Origin: Pigmentiphaga sp.
GTDB lineage: Bacteria > Pseudomonadota > Gammaproteobacteria > Burkholderiales > Burkholderiaceae_B
Length of the DNA: 64,000 bases
Direction of reading: 5' to 3'
NCBI GenBank assembly: GCA_023228945.1
Contig: JALOAI010000019.1
Location: 40,011-104,010, forward strand
The notes under the pieces are model-generated. The model worked only from the letters and a program-made list of their open reading frames with translations, was not told the origin of the DNA and ran no database searches. Positions 7,324 to 17,075 of this stretch are shown piece after piece. The number at the start of each line of letters is the position of its first letter. Positions within the stretch are counted from its first letter, which is position 1. The position numbers and the translations under genes are program-made.

Positions 7324-10300
7324 ATGAAGCGCATGCTGTTCAATGCAACGCACCAGGAGGAACTGCGCGTTGCCATCGTCGATGGGCAAAAGCTCATCGA
7401 CCTCGATATCGAGACCGCCGGCCGCGAACAGCGCAAAGGCAATATCTACAAGGGTGTCATCACCCGCATCGAGCCCAGCCTCGAAGCCTGCTTCGTCAAC
7501 TACGGCGAAGAACGCCACGGCTTCCTGCCCTTTAAAGAAGTGGCCCGCAGCTACTTCAAAGAAGGCATCGATGTCCGCTCGGCCCGCATCCAGGATGTCC
7601 TGCGCGAAGGCCAGGAACTCATCGTCCAGGTCGAAAAGGAAGAGCGCGGCAACAAGGGCGCCGCCCTCACCACCTTCGTCTCGCTGGCCGGCCGCTACCT
7701 GGTGCTGATGCCCAACAATCCGCGTGGCGGCGGCGTGTCGCGCCGCATCGAGGGCGAAGACCGCCAAGAGCTGCGCGAGGCGATGGAGCAGCTCGACACC
7801 CCTTCGGGCATGAGCCTGATCGCCCGCACCGCCGGCATCGGCCGCAACGTCGAAGAGCTGCAATGGGATCTTTCCTATCTCCTGCAGCTCTGGCGCGCGA
7901 TCGACACCGCCGCGCAAGAGAATAAAGCCCCCATTCTCATCTACCTGGAATCCAGCCTGGTCATCCGGGCGATCCGCGATTACTTCTCGCCCGACATCGG
8001 CGAGATCCTGATCGACACCGACGAAATCGCCGAGCAGGCCATCGCCTTCATGAGCGTGGTCATGCCCGACAACGTCCAGCGGGTCAAGCGCTATCGCGAC
8101 GACATCCCGCTGTTCTCGCGCTTCCAGATCGAACATCAGATCGAAACCGCCTACGCGCGCACGGTACCCCTGCCCTCGGGTGGAGCGATCGTGATCGATC
8201 ACACCGAGGCGCTGGTGGCGATCGACGTCAACTCGGCGCGCGCCACGCGCGGCAGCGACATCGAGGAAACCGCGCTGCGCACCAACCTCGAGGCGGCCGA
8301 AGAGGTCGGCCGGCAACTGCGCCTGCGCGACCTCGGCGGCCTGATCGTGATCGATTTCATCGACATGGAAGACAGCCGCAACCAGCGCGCGGTCGAGCAA
8401 TGCCTGCGCGACGCCCTGCGCCTGGATCGCGCCCGGGTGCAGATGGGCAAGATCTCGCGCTTCGGCCTGATGGAACTCTCGCGCCAGCGCCTGCGTCCGG
8501 CCCTGAGCGAAGGCTCGCACACCACCTGCCCGCGCTGCACCGGTACCGGCGTGATCCGCGACACCGAGTCCAGCGCCCTACACGTGCTGCGCCTGCTGCA
8601 AGAAGAAGCCATGAAGGAAGGCACCGCGGCGGTTCATGCCCAAGTGCCGGTCGAGGTGGCCACCTTCCTGCTCAACGAAAAGCGCGCCGACATCTCCAAG
8701 CTCGAGGCCCGCCTCAAGGTCAACGTGGTGCTGATCCCCAACAAGCACCTCGAAACCCCGCATCACCACCTCGAGCGCCTGCGCCACGACGATCCCCGCC
8801 TCGAAGACGTGAAAGCCAGCTTCGAACTGGTCGAAGCTCCCAGCACCGTCATGGATTGGGTGCCGCCGGGCAGCGAACTCAAGGCCAAGCCCGAAGCCCT
8901 GGTCAAGGGCATCACGCCGGCACAGCCCGCTCCCATCGCCCAGCCCCGGCCGGCGCAGTCCGGCGGTGCAGCTCCGGCCGCCGCGGCCGGTCCCTCCGCC
9001 GCACCGTCGTTGGGCGCCACGCTGAGCGGCCTCTGGCAGCGTCTGTCGGCCTGGCTGGGCCTGGATGCCGGTCCGACCGATGCCAAGCCTTCCACGGCCG
9101 GCACCGCCGATACCGTTTCCCGAGACTCCCATGGCGAACGCGACTCCGGACGCCGCCGGGAGCGCGACCGCGGCCGCCGAGGCAGCAGCCGCCGGGGTAC
9201 CGACGAGCTGCGTGGCCGCGAGGAACGCGACGATCGACCGGCGCGCGGTGAGCGTCGCCGCTCCGAAACCGACAGCGCCACGTCCGAAGCCGCTCCGGCC
9301 ACCGCCGCCCCGCTCGACGCCGGCGATACCGGTCGCGGCGACGACGCCCGTAGCCGCCGCGGCCGTGGCCGCCGTGGCAACCGCCGCGACGACACCACCC
9401 GCGACGACGACCTCGGCTTGCGCGACGAGCGTGCCGACGCCGCCGCCCAGGCGGCCGCCGAACCCCGCCGCGATGGCGAAGCGTCTTCGGGTTCCCGTCG
9501 CCGCCGCGGTCGTGGCGAACGCGACGGACGCGAGGCCCAGGCCGATATCGCGGCCGTGGCGGCCGGCGTCGTAGCCACCGAGGCCCAGGTTGCAGCGCCC
9601 GGCGCCCAGGCGCCGGAATCCCGCGCCACCGTCGAGGCAAGCGCCGAAGCCGCCTCCCCCTTGCGCGACATGGATCTTCCCGATCTGGAGCTCACGCCGA
9701 TCGACCACGCCGAGCTCTCCAGCGACACCGACGGTGATGACGACAGCGCCGATCGCGAACGCTCGCGTCGCCGCCGTCGCCGTGGCCGCCGTGGCCGCCG
9801 TGGCGGCGAAGGCGACAATGCCGAGACCGTGGAGGGCAGCGATAACGACGCAACCGAGAGTGCGGCCGACCGCCTCCAGGCGGATGGCAATACCGAGGGC
9901 GGCGTCGCCTCGGCCGCCACGGCCGAACCAGAAACCGGCGGTACGCCTTCAATTGACGCAGCCCCGCCAGCCGCCATCGCCCCGGCCGCGGCCGTCGCCG
10001 ATCCGGTCGGCCCGACGCCCGCTCCCGCACCGGCCGAGCCGACTGCGGCAGAGCGTCCGGCTTCCTCCGTGGCGAACCGCGAGACCGCGGCCGTCCAAGC
10101 CTCAAGCGAGCAGGAGGTCCACGGCCAGGCCGCGACTAGCGTCTCCGGCGACCAACACGGCGCCAGCGGCCCGGTCGAGCAACCCGCGAGCGAACCCCGC
10201 GCGGCCGCTCCCGCACCGGAAGCCGCGCCAGCGGTTGCGGCACAGGCCGCCAGGCCCGCCGCCGACGCCCCAGTGGCAGACGCCGGCCCGGCGGCGGCCG

Positions 10301-10860
10301 AGCCGGAAGCCGCGGCCGCCACTGTGGCCGAACCGGTGACTAGCGCACCCTCAGCCACGCCGCCGGCTGCGGCCTCGACCGAGACGACGACCGCCGCCAC
10401 CCCGGTCGCGGCGCCATCGATGCCGCCCTCGCTGCCGGCCGGCCGCCCGGCAAACGTCGAGGCTAACGGTTTGCTGGCCGCGAATGGCGGCGCCGATCGC
10501 GCCGTACGCCAGGCCGCGGCGGAAGCCGTGGAAGGCGCTCGCACCGACGACCTCGAAACCGGCGAAGTCGCCGCCCTGCCCGCCCCCACGGCAACCTCCG
10601 GAATGCCGCCGGCCGCTCCTGCGGCGCAGGCCGAAAGCCCACGCCCCAACGGGGCCGCCGCCGGCGCCGCCAGCCGCGATACGCTCGAGGCCGTGATCGC
10701 TTCCGCCGGCATGCAATGGGTCGAGACCGACCCCGCCCGCCACGCCGACGTGCAGGCCCAGATCGCGGCGGCGGTTCCTGTCGTGCGCCAACCACGTGAG
10801 CGCAAACCGTTGCCGCCAGTGTCGCAAGAGCCGCTGCAGCAAGTAGAAACCCGGCGCTGA
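7324..10860 (+). CDS. rne: Ribonuclease E
   Basis: RNase E is the main endoribonuclease for mRNA decay and rRNA/tRNA processing and the scaffold of the degradosome at the inner membrane. The start MKRMLFNATHQEELRVA (7324) matches E. coli and has GGAG about 10 nt upstream, so the ATG at 7315 was rejected. An S1 domain covers about residues 38-120. Metal-binding Asp301 (IDVNS) and Asp344 (IDFID) and the zinc-link CPRC at 402-405 sit two residues before the E. coli positions. Residues from about 510 to 1178 are a disordered Arg-rich then Ala/Pro-rich tail. Total length is 1178 residues. Confidence 0.97.
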   Translation: MKRMLFNATHQEELRVAIVDGQKLIDLDIETAGREQRKGNIYKGVITRIEPSLEACFVNYGEERHGFLPFKEVARSYFKEGIDVRSARIQDVLREGQELIVQVEKEERGNKGAALTTFVSLAGRYLVLMPNNPRGGGVSRRIEGEDRQELREAMEQLDTPSGMSLIARTAGIGRNVEELQWDLSYLLQLWRAIDTAAQENKAPILIYLESSLVIRAIRDYFSPDIGEILIDTDEIAEQAIAFMSVVMPDNVQRVKRYRDDIPLFSRFQIEHQIETAYARTVPLPSGGAIVIDHTEALVAIDVNSARATRGSDIEETALRTNLEAAEEVGRQLRLRDLGGLIVIDFIDMEDSRNQRAVEQCLRDALRLDRARVQMGKISRFGLMELSRQRLRPALSEGSHTTCPRCTGTGVIRDTESSALHVLRLLQEEAMKEGTAAVHAQVPVEVATFLLNEKRADISKLEARLKVNVVLIPNKHLETPHHHLERLRHDDPRLEDVKASFELVEAPSTVMDWVPPGSELKAKPEALVKGITPAQPAPIAQPRPAQSGGAAPAAAAGPSAAPSLGATLSGLWQRLSAWLGLDAGPTDAKPSTAGTADTVSRDSHGERDSGRRRERDRGRRGSSRRGTDELRGREERDDRPARGERRRSETDSATSEAAPATAAPLDAGDTGRGDDARSRRGRGRRGNRRDDTTRDDDLGLRDERADAAAQAAAEPRRDGEASSGSRRRRGRGERDGREAQADIAAVAAGVVATEAQVAAPGAQAPESRATVEASAEAASPLRDMDLPDLELTPIDHAELSSDTDGDDDSADRERSRRRRRRGRRGRRGGEGDNAETVEGSDNDATESAADRLQADGNTEGGVASAATAEPETGGTPSIDAAPPAAIAPAAAVADPVGPTPAPAPAEPTAAERPASSVANRETAAVQASSEQEVHGQAATSVSGDQHGASGPVEQPASEPRAAAPAPEAAPAVAAQAARPAADAPVADAGPAAAEPEAAAATVAEPVTSAPSATPPAAASTETTTAATPVAAPSMPPSLPAGRPANVEANGLLAANGGADRAVRQAAAEAVEGARTDDLETGEVAALPAPTATSGMPPAAPAAQAESPRPNGAAAGAASRDTLEAVIASAGMQWVETDPARHADVQAQIAAAVPVVRQPRERKPLPPVSQEPLQQVETRR

Positions 10861-10868
10861 TGCGCCTT

Positions 10869-10902
10869 GCCGGTGTGCCGCCCGCAAAGGCGGCGCACCG
10901 GC
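10869..10902 (+). terminator. Strong hairpin after rne
   Basis: A 14-bp stem (GCCGGTGTGCCGCC with GGCGGCGCACCGGC, one G-U pair) closes on a 6-nt CGCAAA loop, 8 bp after the rne stop. It lacks a clean T-run, so it may be a partial terminator or a 3'-end protecting hairpin between rne and accD. Confidence 0.55.
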
Positions 10903-10952
10903 GCCCGGTTTAGCTCTTCCTTCCGTAACTCTCGAACATCCAGGACGCAACC

Positions 10953-11828
10953 GTGAGCTGGCTCGATAAACTGCTTCCGCCCCGGATCAAGCACTCGGAT
11001 GCGCAAACCGCGCGCCGGGTACCCGAAGGTCTCTGGACCAAATGCCCGTCTTGCGAGGCGGTGCTCTACCAGGACGACCTGAAGTCCAACCTGATGGTCT
11101 GCCCCAAATGCAGCCATCACCTGCGGCTCAGCGGCCGCGATCGGCTCGACGTCTTGCTCGATCGCGATGGCCGCGTCGAAATCGGCTCCGACATCACTCC
11201 TGTCGACAGCCTCAAATTCCGCGACACCAAGCGCTATCCCGATCGCCTCAAGGAGGCCGTTGCCCAAACCGGCGAATCCGAGGCCCTGGTGGTGATGAGC
11301 GGTGCGATCCACACCCAGCCCGTCGTCGCGGCGGCCTTCGAGTTCCAGTTCATGGGCGGCTCGATGGGTTCGGTGGTGGGCGAACGCTTCGTGCGCGGCG
11401 TCCAGGCCGCGATCGCCAATCGCGCGCCCTTCATCTGCATCGCCGCCTCGGGGGGCGCCCGCATGCAAGAAAGCCTGCTGTCGCTGATGCAGATGGCCAA
11501 GACCAACGCCATGCTCACCCGCCTCGCGGCGGCCAAGCTGCCGTTCATCAGCGTACTCACCGACCCCACGATGGGCGGCGTTTCGGCCAGTTTCGCCTTC
11601 ATGGGCGACGTGGTCATCGCCGAACCCAAGGCCCTGGTCGGCTTCGCCGGGCCCCGCGTGATCGAGCAAACCGTACGCGAGAAACTGCCCGAAGGCTTCC
11701 AGCGCGCCGAGTTTCTATTGGATAAAGGCGCCATCGACATGATCGTCGACCGCCGCAAGATGCGCACCGAACTCGCGCAGCTCATCGCGCTGCTGCGACG
11801 CCAGCCGACCGAGTCGATCGGCACCTGA
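10953..11828 (+). CDS. accD: Acetyl-CoA carboxylase carboxyltransferase subunit beta
   Basis: AccD with AccA transfers carboxyl from biotin to acetyl-CoA, making malonyl-CoA for fatty acid synthesis. The 291-residue protein has the N-terminal zinc ribbon (Cys31, Cys34, Cys50, Cys53) and a crotonase-fold carboxyltransferase domain with AASGGARMQE and GGVSASFAF. It uses a GTG start preceded by CAGGA. In related bacteria accD usually follows trpA and precedes folC. Here it follows rne, is 16.6 kb from trpA and in the opposite orientation, and has its own terminator with no folC after it. Confidence 0.96.
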   Translation: MSWLDKLLPPRIKHSDAQTARRVPEGLWTKCPSCEAVLYQDDLKSNLMVCPKCSHHLRLSGRDRLDVLLDRDGRVEIGSDITPVDSLKFRDTKRYPDRLKEAVAQTGESEALVVMSGAIHTQPVVAAAFEFQFMGGSMGSVVGERFVRGVQAAIANRAPFICIAASGGARMQESLLSLMQMAKTNAMLTRLAAAKLPFISVLTDPTMGGVSASFAFMGDVVIAEPKALVGFAGPRVIEQTVREKLPEGFQRAEFLLDKGAIDMIVDRRKMRTELAQLIALLRRQPTESIGT

Positions 11829-11890
11829 CGCAGGCACGCGGCCAAACTTCCGGTCGCCCGCCCGATCGAGCCCTCCCGCCCTTCCCGCCG

Positions 11891-11919
11891 CGGCGTCTTC
11901 TCACGGAGACGCCGTTTTT
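11891..11919 (+). terminator. Rho-independent terminator of accD
   Basis: CGGCGTCT-TCTCACGG-AGACGCCG followed by TTTTT is a classic 8-bp stem with a T-run, 62 bp after the accD stop. It marks the end of the core block; the accessory island begins after it. Confidence 0.85.
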
Positions 11920-12099
11920 CATGAGTTTGCTGCTTGCGCGGCGATGAGGCGGCGAAGACCTCGCCCGGAAATCAGGGCATACATGGTGTGAAGGCCGCGC
12001 TACCCCGCACGAAACTCCCGCCCCTAAGATAACGAGACCCGTCGGCCATCGTTGGAACGACGCGGCAAAGTACAAGCCAATCATGTTGCGGGAGAGACA

Positions 12100-13503
12100 A
12101 TGTCCAGCAAGATCCCAGCCGCTTCGGGCAGTCTGCTCGAGTCTCTGGCGGAATCCACCACCCATCACGTTCTGGACCAACTGCCGGGCTTTGTCGTGCG
12201 CGAGGCCAAGCTCTGTCTGCTCGACACGCTGGGTTGCATATTGGCGGGAACCCGGACACCCGAATCCGCCCTGATTCTTTCAAGCGCCTCGCACGTCCGC
12301 GGCGAGTATGCGGTGCTGGGCGTTGCCAATAAGCGCCTTGATCGACGCCACGCCACTTTGATCAACGGCTATCACGGCGACATTCTCGAACTCAATGATC
12401 TGATCGGCGGGCATGCCAGCATCGGCAACGTGACCGCCGCGCTCTCGTTGATCCAGGAAGACGCCGTGCCCGGAGGCGTCTTGATCGAGGCCCTGGTGAG
12501 CGGCCTCGAAGTCACCTGGCGCATCTATTCGGCGGTTTACCCACAGCTCAAGCCGTTCGGCGAATCCGGCCTGGTTCCCGTTGGCATCCCGTCGGCCTTC
12601 GGCGCTGCGGCGGTGGCGTCCCGGCTTTGGCGCCTGCCTCCCCCCACCCTGGCCCACGCGCTTGCGATCGCCGGCGCCACCGCGGGCTGGTGCCCAGCGG
12701 AAGTCATCTTCGGTCATGGCGGCACGATGAAGCCCTTGCTCTTTGGCGCCCAGCCGGCGGTCACCGGTATCGAGGCCAGCCATTATGCAAAGCTCGGCAT
12801 GACGGGCCCACTGCAACTGCTGGAGAGCCCCGTGGGCTACTTCCGCACTACGGCTCGGGAGGGACAAGCCGTCGAGCTTCCCTCAGAGTCCCGTTGGGGG
12901 CTGGAGCAGCCACGCCGCAAGCTGCATGCGTGTTGCGGTTATATTCACTCCGCCGTAGATGCCCTGGGCATCCTGCGGCGGGAATGGGTCGACGCTCCAT
13001 CACCGGCACGAATCTCGATTTCGCTCCCGCCCTACGTCGCGGAGGTCATCAGCAAAAGCCGGCTACCCCTCTCGGCCAACGACGCGCGCTTTCACCTCCA
13101 GTACTGCCTGGCTCTGGTCATGGCGGGATACGACGTGATCGAGCCACATCATATTCTCGACTTTCAGCGCTACCTGGCGGAACCCGCCGTCGCCCAGGCC
13201 TTGGAGATCTTCCGGGTTCTGGCCGATGGCAGCCTGGAGCATTATCAAAGCTGCAAGGTCACTGCGCTCAATCGCCAGGGGGCGATCGAGCATGAATTGG
13301 CTTTCGACACCCCAAGGGGGTCGCCCTCGCGGCCGCTGAGCGAACAAGACCTGATCCAGAAGTTCCTTCGGCTCAGCCAAGCGGTCCTGACTCCCTCTCA
13401 AGCCGATGAAGTGGCGGACCTCGTGCTCCGGCTGGAAACGCTCGAAGACAGCCGCGGCATCCTCGCGCCCATCCTGGCCATGAAAACCCCGGCCTTGGTC
13501 TGA
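12100..13503 (+). CDS. MmgE/PrpD family protein
   Basis: This 467-residue protein belongs to the MmgE/PrpD family (2-methylcitrate dehydratase, cis-aconitate decarboxylase and similar iron-free dehydratases). The family shape is visible from LCLLDTLGCILAG near the N-terminus to the long helical first domain with HGTMKPL-like GHGGTMKPLLFG, followed by HACCGYIHSAVDA in the lid domain. The ATG at 12100 is preceded by GGGAGAGA and was chosen over the ATG at 12052. No prpB or prpC lies nearby, so methylcitrate is not supported as substrate. It is followed by a Bug receptor, suggesting uptake and dehydration of an organic acid (inference). Confidence 0.85.
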   Translation: MSSKIPAASGSLLESLAESTTHHVLDQLPGFVVREAKLCLLDTLGCILAGTRTPESALILSSASHVRGEYAVLGVANKRLDRRHATLINGYHGDILELNDLIGGHASIGNVTAALSLIQEDAVPGGVLIEALVSGLEVTWRIYSAVYPQLKPFGESGLVPVGIPSAFGAAAVASRLWRLPPPTLAHALAIAGATAGWCPAEVIFGHGGTMKPLLFGAQPAVTGIEASHYAKLGMTGPLQLLESPVGYFRTTAREGQAVELPSESRWGLEQPRRKLHACCGYIHSAVDALGILRREWVDAPSPARISISLPPYVAEVISKSRLPLSANDARFHLQYCLALVMAGYDVIEPHHILDFQRYLAEPAVAQALEIFRVLADGSLEHYQSCKVTALNRQGAIEHELAFDTPRGSPSRPLSEQDLIQKFLRLSQAVLTPSQADEVADLVLRLETLEDSRGILAPILAMKTPALV

Positions 13504-13605
13504 GATCGCCCAAGCCGCTCTCTCTGTGCTCTGCACTTTGAAACGCCGGCATCGCTTTCGCGACCGGCCAATGGCGGCCGCTGCGCGGTCGCTGCCACCC
13601 TACGG

Positions 13606-13629
13606 CCTTCCTTTGTTGACGAAGGAAGG
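13606..13629 (+). repeat. Inverted repeat upstream of Bug receptor
   Basis: CCTTCCTT-N8-AAGGAAGG is a perfect 8-bp inverted repeat. It lies 24 bp before the Bug receptor start and could be an operator or an mRNA stem-loop. Confidence 0.4.
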
Positions 13630-13652
13630 AACCGCTCATTTCAGGAGACTCT

Positions 13653-14627
13653 ATGCGCGCCCCCGCTTTCATTCCCGTTGCTCTCGTCCTCGGCGCCCAG
13701 CTGTTCACGCCGACGTCTACCTTCGCCCAGACCTCCGTCCAGCCACCGCTGGAGATCGTACTGCCGCTCACCGCGGGAGGTCTCACCGATGTTTCCATGC
13801 GAGTTCTTGCGGAACGGCTGGGAGAAAAGCTGGATCGCAATGTTCTGGTTCTCAACAAGCCGGGCGCGTCGGGCGCGATCGCAGCCCGCCATGTCGCGCA
13901 ATCCGCCGCCGACGGCAATACCTTGCTCGCCGTCACGTCGAGCCACACCTCCATCGTGCCTTTTGCCCAACCCAACGCTGGTTTCGAGCCACTGCAGGAT
14001 TTCACACCGGTCGGCACGGTGACCAAGTCGCCCTCCGTGCTCTACGTTCACCCCTCGGTGCCAGCGGATAACCTGCGGGAATTCGTCGCGCACGCCAAGG
14101 CCAACCCAGGCAAGCTCAGTTATGGCACGGCGGGCATAGGCTCGTTCGGCCATGTCGCCAGCGAATATCTGTTTCGCGAGGCCGGCGTAGACCTGGAAAT
14201 GATTCCCTATCAAGGCGGCTCCCGCTTCACCGTGGCCTTGGTGGCCGGCGAGATCGACGCGGTCTTCACCCTGCCCTCGGGCACCTTCGGGCAGTATGTT
14301 CAAGACGGCAAGCTCAAGGTCCTGGGCATGTCGATGCCGGAGCCCAGCCCGCAACTGCCCGGCGTGCCGCCTCTCAATCAAACGCTGCCGGGTTTCGAGG
14401 CTGTCGTCTGGACGGGCCTGCTCGCCCCTGCGCAAACGCCGCCCGCGGTGGTGGAGGCGCTGAACCAGGCTATCCAGGAAGTGCTGGCGGAGCCGGATAC
14501 CCGCGCGAAGTACGAAAGCATGGGCGTACAAGCGGCGGCCCTGTCGCCGCAGGAGTACCGGGATGAGATCATCAAGGAGCATGCCCTCTGGCAACCCTTG
14601 ATCCAGGAGCTGGGGCTTGGTGGATAA
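13653..14627 (+). CDS. Bug/TctC-family tripartite tricarboxylate transporter receptor
   Basis: This 324-residue periplasmic binding protein has a Sec signal peptide (about residues 1-25, cut after TSTFA) and the family's typical layout: IVLPLTAGG near the N-terminus, NKPGASGAIAARHVA, YGTAGIGSFGHVASE and a C-terminal helix pair. Bug proteins bind carboxylates or small organic compounds; many are orphans without TctA/TctB nearby, as here. An AGGAGA precedes the start. It follows the MmgE/PrpD gene by 149 bp and faces the CMD-cupin-deacetylase operon. The ligand is unknown. Confidence 0.88.
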   Translation: MRAPAFIPVALVLGAQLFTPTSTFAQTSVQPPLEIVLPLTAGGLTDVSMRVLAERLGEKLDRNVLVLNKPGASGAIAARHVAQSAADGNTLLAVTSSHTSIVPFAQPNAGFEPLQDFTPVGTVTKSPSVLYVHPSVPADNLREFVAHAKANPGKLSYGTAGIGSFGHVASEYLFREAGVDLEMIPYQGGSRFTVALVAGEIDAVFTLPSGTFGQYVQDGKLKVLGMSMPEPSPQLPGVPPLNQTLPGFEAVVWTGLLAPAQTPPAVVEALNQAIQEVLAEPDTRAKYESMGVQAAALSPQEYRDEIIKEHALWQPLIQELGLGG

Positions 14628-14696
14628 GGGATGCTCCAGGCCCGCTGCCTTGCAACGGGCGTGGATACTGCCGGACGCCCGGCCGCAAGACCGCCT

Positions 14697-15233
14697 TTAG
14701 CCGCGAAACGTATCGGCAAGTCCAAGGCTGCGCGATACGGTGGCAACCATGCGGTAGGCGGCAACCGTGGTGGTCAATTCCAGGACTTCCGCGTCGGAGA
14801 AGTGCGGTAGTAGCTCGGCGGCTGCCCAGGCAGGGTCGCAATCGTTGGCAAGCAGACGATCGGCATAGCTTAGGCAGAGACGATCGAGGCTTGCCAGATC
14901 GCTTGCCAGACAGCCGTCGCCAAGCTCGTCGATCTGCCGCTGCGTGATCCCGGCGGCGAGGGCGAATCGAACGTGCGAGCGGAACTCGTGCCGGGCAGCC
15001 GATTGCTGGGTCACGCGCAGTATGGCCAGCTCCCTCAGCCGGTCCGGCAACCGGCTTCGCTGCCGCAAGGCGGTGAAAAAGCCCAGCCAGCCCTGCGCCA
15101 GCGCCGGACTATTAAGCAGCAAGGCGTACAACGGCGGTAATCGCCCTTGCCTTTGCTGGCGTATCGTGCGTGCCAGCTCGGCTAACTCGGGCCGGTCTTG
15201 TTCATCCAGCAAAGGCAAAATCGCCACGGTCAT
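14697..15233 (-). CDS. Carboxymuconolactone decarboxylase (CMD) family protein
   Basis: This 178-residue all-helical protein has the CMD-family pattern RLRELAILRVTQQSAARHEFRSH. It lacks the CxxC pair of AhpD peroxidases, so it is more like the decarboxylase branch or its uncharacterised relatives. It is probably last in a leftward operon after a polysaccharide-deacetylase homologue and a cupin-like protein, with a 53-bp gap to the cupin gene. It converges on the Bug gene with 69 bp between them. No specific substrate can be named. Confidence 0.72.
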   Translation of the reverse strand: MTVAILPLLDEQDRPELAELARTIRQQRQGRLPPLYALLLNSPALAQGWLGFFTALRQRSRLPDRLRELAILRVTQQSAARHEFRSHVRFALAAGITQRQIDELGDGCLASDLASLDRLCLSYADRLLANDCDPAWAAAELLPHFSDAEVLELTTTVAAYRMVATVSRSLGLADTFRG

Positions 15234-15286
15234 GCCTCCCTGTGTCGTGCTTGGGGTAGCGGCGCGCGTTTCGGCGCGCGCGGAAC

Positions 15287-16051
15287 TCAGCTGTGGGGCC
15301 TGGGATATTGCATGACCAGCACTTGCGCGCCGGCCTCGCCCGCTTGCAGGGTGATGGACGACTCGTCGCGCGTCAAGGCGATCGCCGAGCGGGGTTCCAG
15401 CTCGCCGCCTTCGTGCCGCAAGCCGCCGGCGAGAACCAGGACGACCTGACCACCGCCATTGGCGGGGTCGGCAAGTGTGATCCGGCGGTTCCGGCCCAAC
15501 GACACGATGTCGGCGAACGTCCCGGCATCGGGTTCCTCCGGGCCAACCGCGAACAACCTCTCGGTCGCGACGTCGTCCAACCGGGCGAGTGCATCGGTTT
15601 GCGCGATGGCGATGCCATCGGCCATCAGCATTCGCCGCCGCCCTGTGTAATCCTTGATCCGTTGGCGTGATTCGACCCGATGCACGTACTGCCCGGCCCC
15701 CAGGGGGTCGGCCGCTGGCCGAAAAACATAATAGGCAACACCTTGTGGCCCCGCCACGATCGGCCCATAACCGGTGAACTTGTTGGTGTAGTGAATCGCC
15801 AAGGGCTGCAGGGAGTGCTTGCCCAACTGACCGCCGCCATCCATGAATACCTGAAACTGGTCGGAAGCATGGTAGTGCGGCAGCAAGGCCGATCCAGGCT
15901 CCGGTTGTTCAACCAACACCAGTTGCGGAATGTTGGGGCCGGTTTCGGAATAGGTGCTCCGGTACGTCGTGATATCGTTGCCGTACACCTCCGGATTGTG
16001 TTGCCTCGCTCGATCGCTCCGCGGCAGCATCGGTTGCAGATACAGAATCAT
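15287..16051 (-). CDS. Cupin-like protein of unknown function
   Basis: The 254-residue protein has a cupin-type metal-site motif, PHYHASDQFQVFM, near residues 58-70, and ends with a second beta-rich half containing GGQVVLVLAGGLRHEGGEL. This suggests a bicupin dioxygenase or isomerase-like fold. It is 25 bp behind the deacetylase homologue and 53 bp before the CMD protein, so the three are probably one operon. Function is not recognised; a role in opening or decarboxylating a small organic acid together with the neighbours is inference only. Confidence 0.65.
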   Translation of the reverse strand: MILYLQPMLPRSDRARQHNPEVYGNDITTYRSTYSETGPNIPQLVLVEQPEPGSALLPHYHASDQFQVFMDGGGQLGKHSLQPLAIHYTNKFTGYGPIVAGPQGVAYYVFRPAADPLGAGQYVHRVESRQRIKDYTGRRRMLMADGIAIAQTDALARLDDVATERLFAVGPEEPDAGTFADIVSLGRNRRITLADPANGGGQVVLVLAGGLRHEGGELEPRSAIALTRDESSITLQAGEAGAQVLVMQYPRPHS

Positions 16052-16075
16052 GATGCGTTCCTTGAGGTTCCCGCG

Positions 16076-16942
16076 TCAGGGTTCGAGCACATGGGCGGCG
16101 ATCTCGCCACGGGTACCGATCCACACGTTGGATGCCTGCTTCGCCATGGCCAACACCTCATCGAAAGCCCAGATGCCGGCGGCCCGGCCATAGCAGTGCG
16201 CATGAATGGTGGGGTCGATCTTGACCACTTCGAGCGCATTGGCCTGCACATACGTCAGCCAGCGCTCAAAGTTCTTGACATAGACTTCGGCGGGCTGGCG
16301 AGCGTTGGCCAAGGGCAAATCATTGACTTCCATCGTGCCTGGAATCGCCACGATACGATGATCGCCAAAATCCTGGAGATAGGGCAGATCGTCATCGAGC
16401 GTATCCCCATGCCACTGGTACCCGGCCTCGGCCAACAAGCGGTAGGTGTGTTCGGTTGGCGTCGCCCGTGGGCTGATCCAGCCGAGTGGACGCACGCCTC
16501 CCGCGGCTTCGATCAAGTCGGTGGTGCGCCGGATATTCTCGGCCTCCTCGAGCGGTGTCAGATAGGAGGGCATGACGTCCATGGCGTAGGAGTGCGCGCA
16601 TACTTCGTGCCCCTCGGCAAGGCAGCGTCGCACGATTTCCGGATGGCGTTCGGCGATGATCCCATTCGTTATGATCGTGGCGCGGACATCGTGGCGCGCC
16701 AAGGTATCGAGGGCGCGATGAATGCCGCGCCTAACGCCATAATCGCCCCAACTGCGGGCGTTCAGATCCGGATATCCCGGCTTGAGCGGATTGCCCATCG
16801 GGCTGATGCCGGGCCACACGCCATCGCTCCACGACTCCAGCGCAACCCGGAAAACGATACCGATGCGCTGGCCTCCCGGCCATCGAAAGTCGGGTGGGAC
16901 ACTGATTTCTCTAGCCCCAAAGGGTCTCGAGACTGCCGTCAT
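16076..16942 (-). CDS. Polysaccharide deacetylase family protein (allantoinase PuuE-like)
   Basis: The 288-residue protein is a NodB-fold hydrolase. HEVCAHSYAMDVMPSYL carries the metal-binding H-x3-H-like region, and WISPRATPTEHT and IHAHCYGRAAG follow. Members annotated PuuE hydrolyse cyclic amides rather than polysaccharides, and there is no signal peptide here, so a cytosolic small-molecule substrate is likely. I chose the ATG at 16942 because GGAGGAG lies just upstream; the earlier in-frame ATG adds 18 unlikely residues. It leads the three-gene leftward operon. Confidence 0.78.
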   Translation of the reverse strand: MTAVSRPFGAREISVPPDFRWPGGQRIGIVFRVALESWSDGVWPGISPMGNPLKPGYPDLNARSWGDYGVRRGIHRALDTLARHDVRATIITNGIIAERHPEIVRRCLAEGHEVCAHSYAMDVMPSYLTPLEEAENIRRTTDLIEAAGGVRPLGWISPRATPTEHTYRLLAEAGYQWHGDTLDDDLPYLQDFGDHRIVAIPGTMEVNDLPLANARQPAEVYVKNFERWLTYVQANALEVVKIDPTIHAHCYGRAAGIWAFDEVLAMAKQASNVWIGTRGEIAAHVLEP

Positions 16943-17075
16943 GACTCCTCCTGGTTTTTCGGTAGGTGAGAGGGGCGAACCTCGCGACCCCGGCACCTTC
17001 CAGGACCGAACTCCATTCTGTCAATCCCGTTTGGCGTCGTCAATTCAGATTTGCGGAAGCCGCCGTTCGGTCACC

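Noticed and set aside
8763..11669. 968-codon open frame antisense to rne and accD
   Set aside because: It is the mirror of the GC-rich third-codon pattern of rne; the translation is low complexity and matches no family, while rne and accD are certain.
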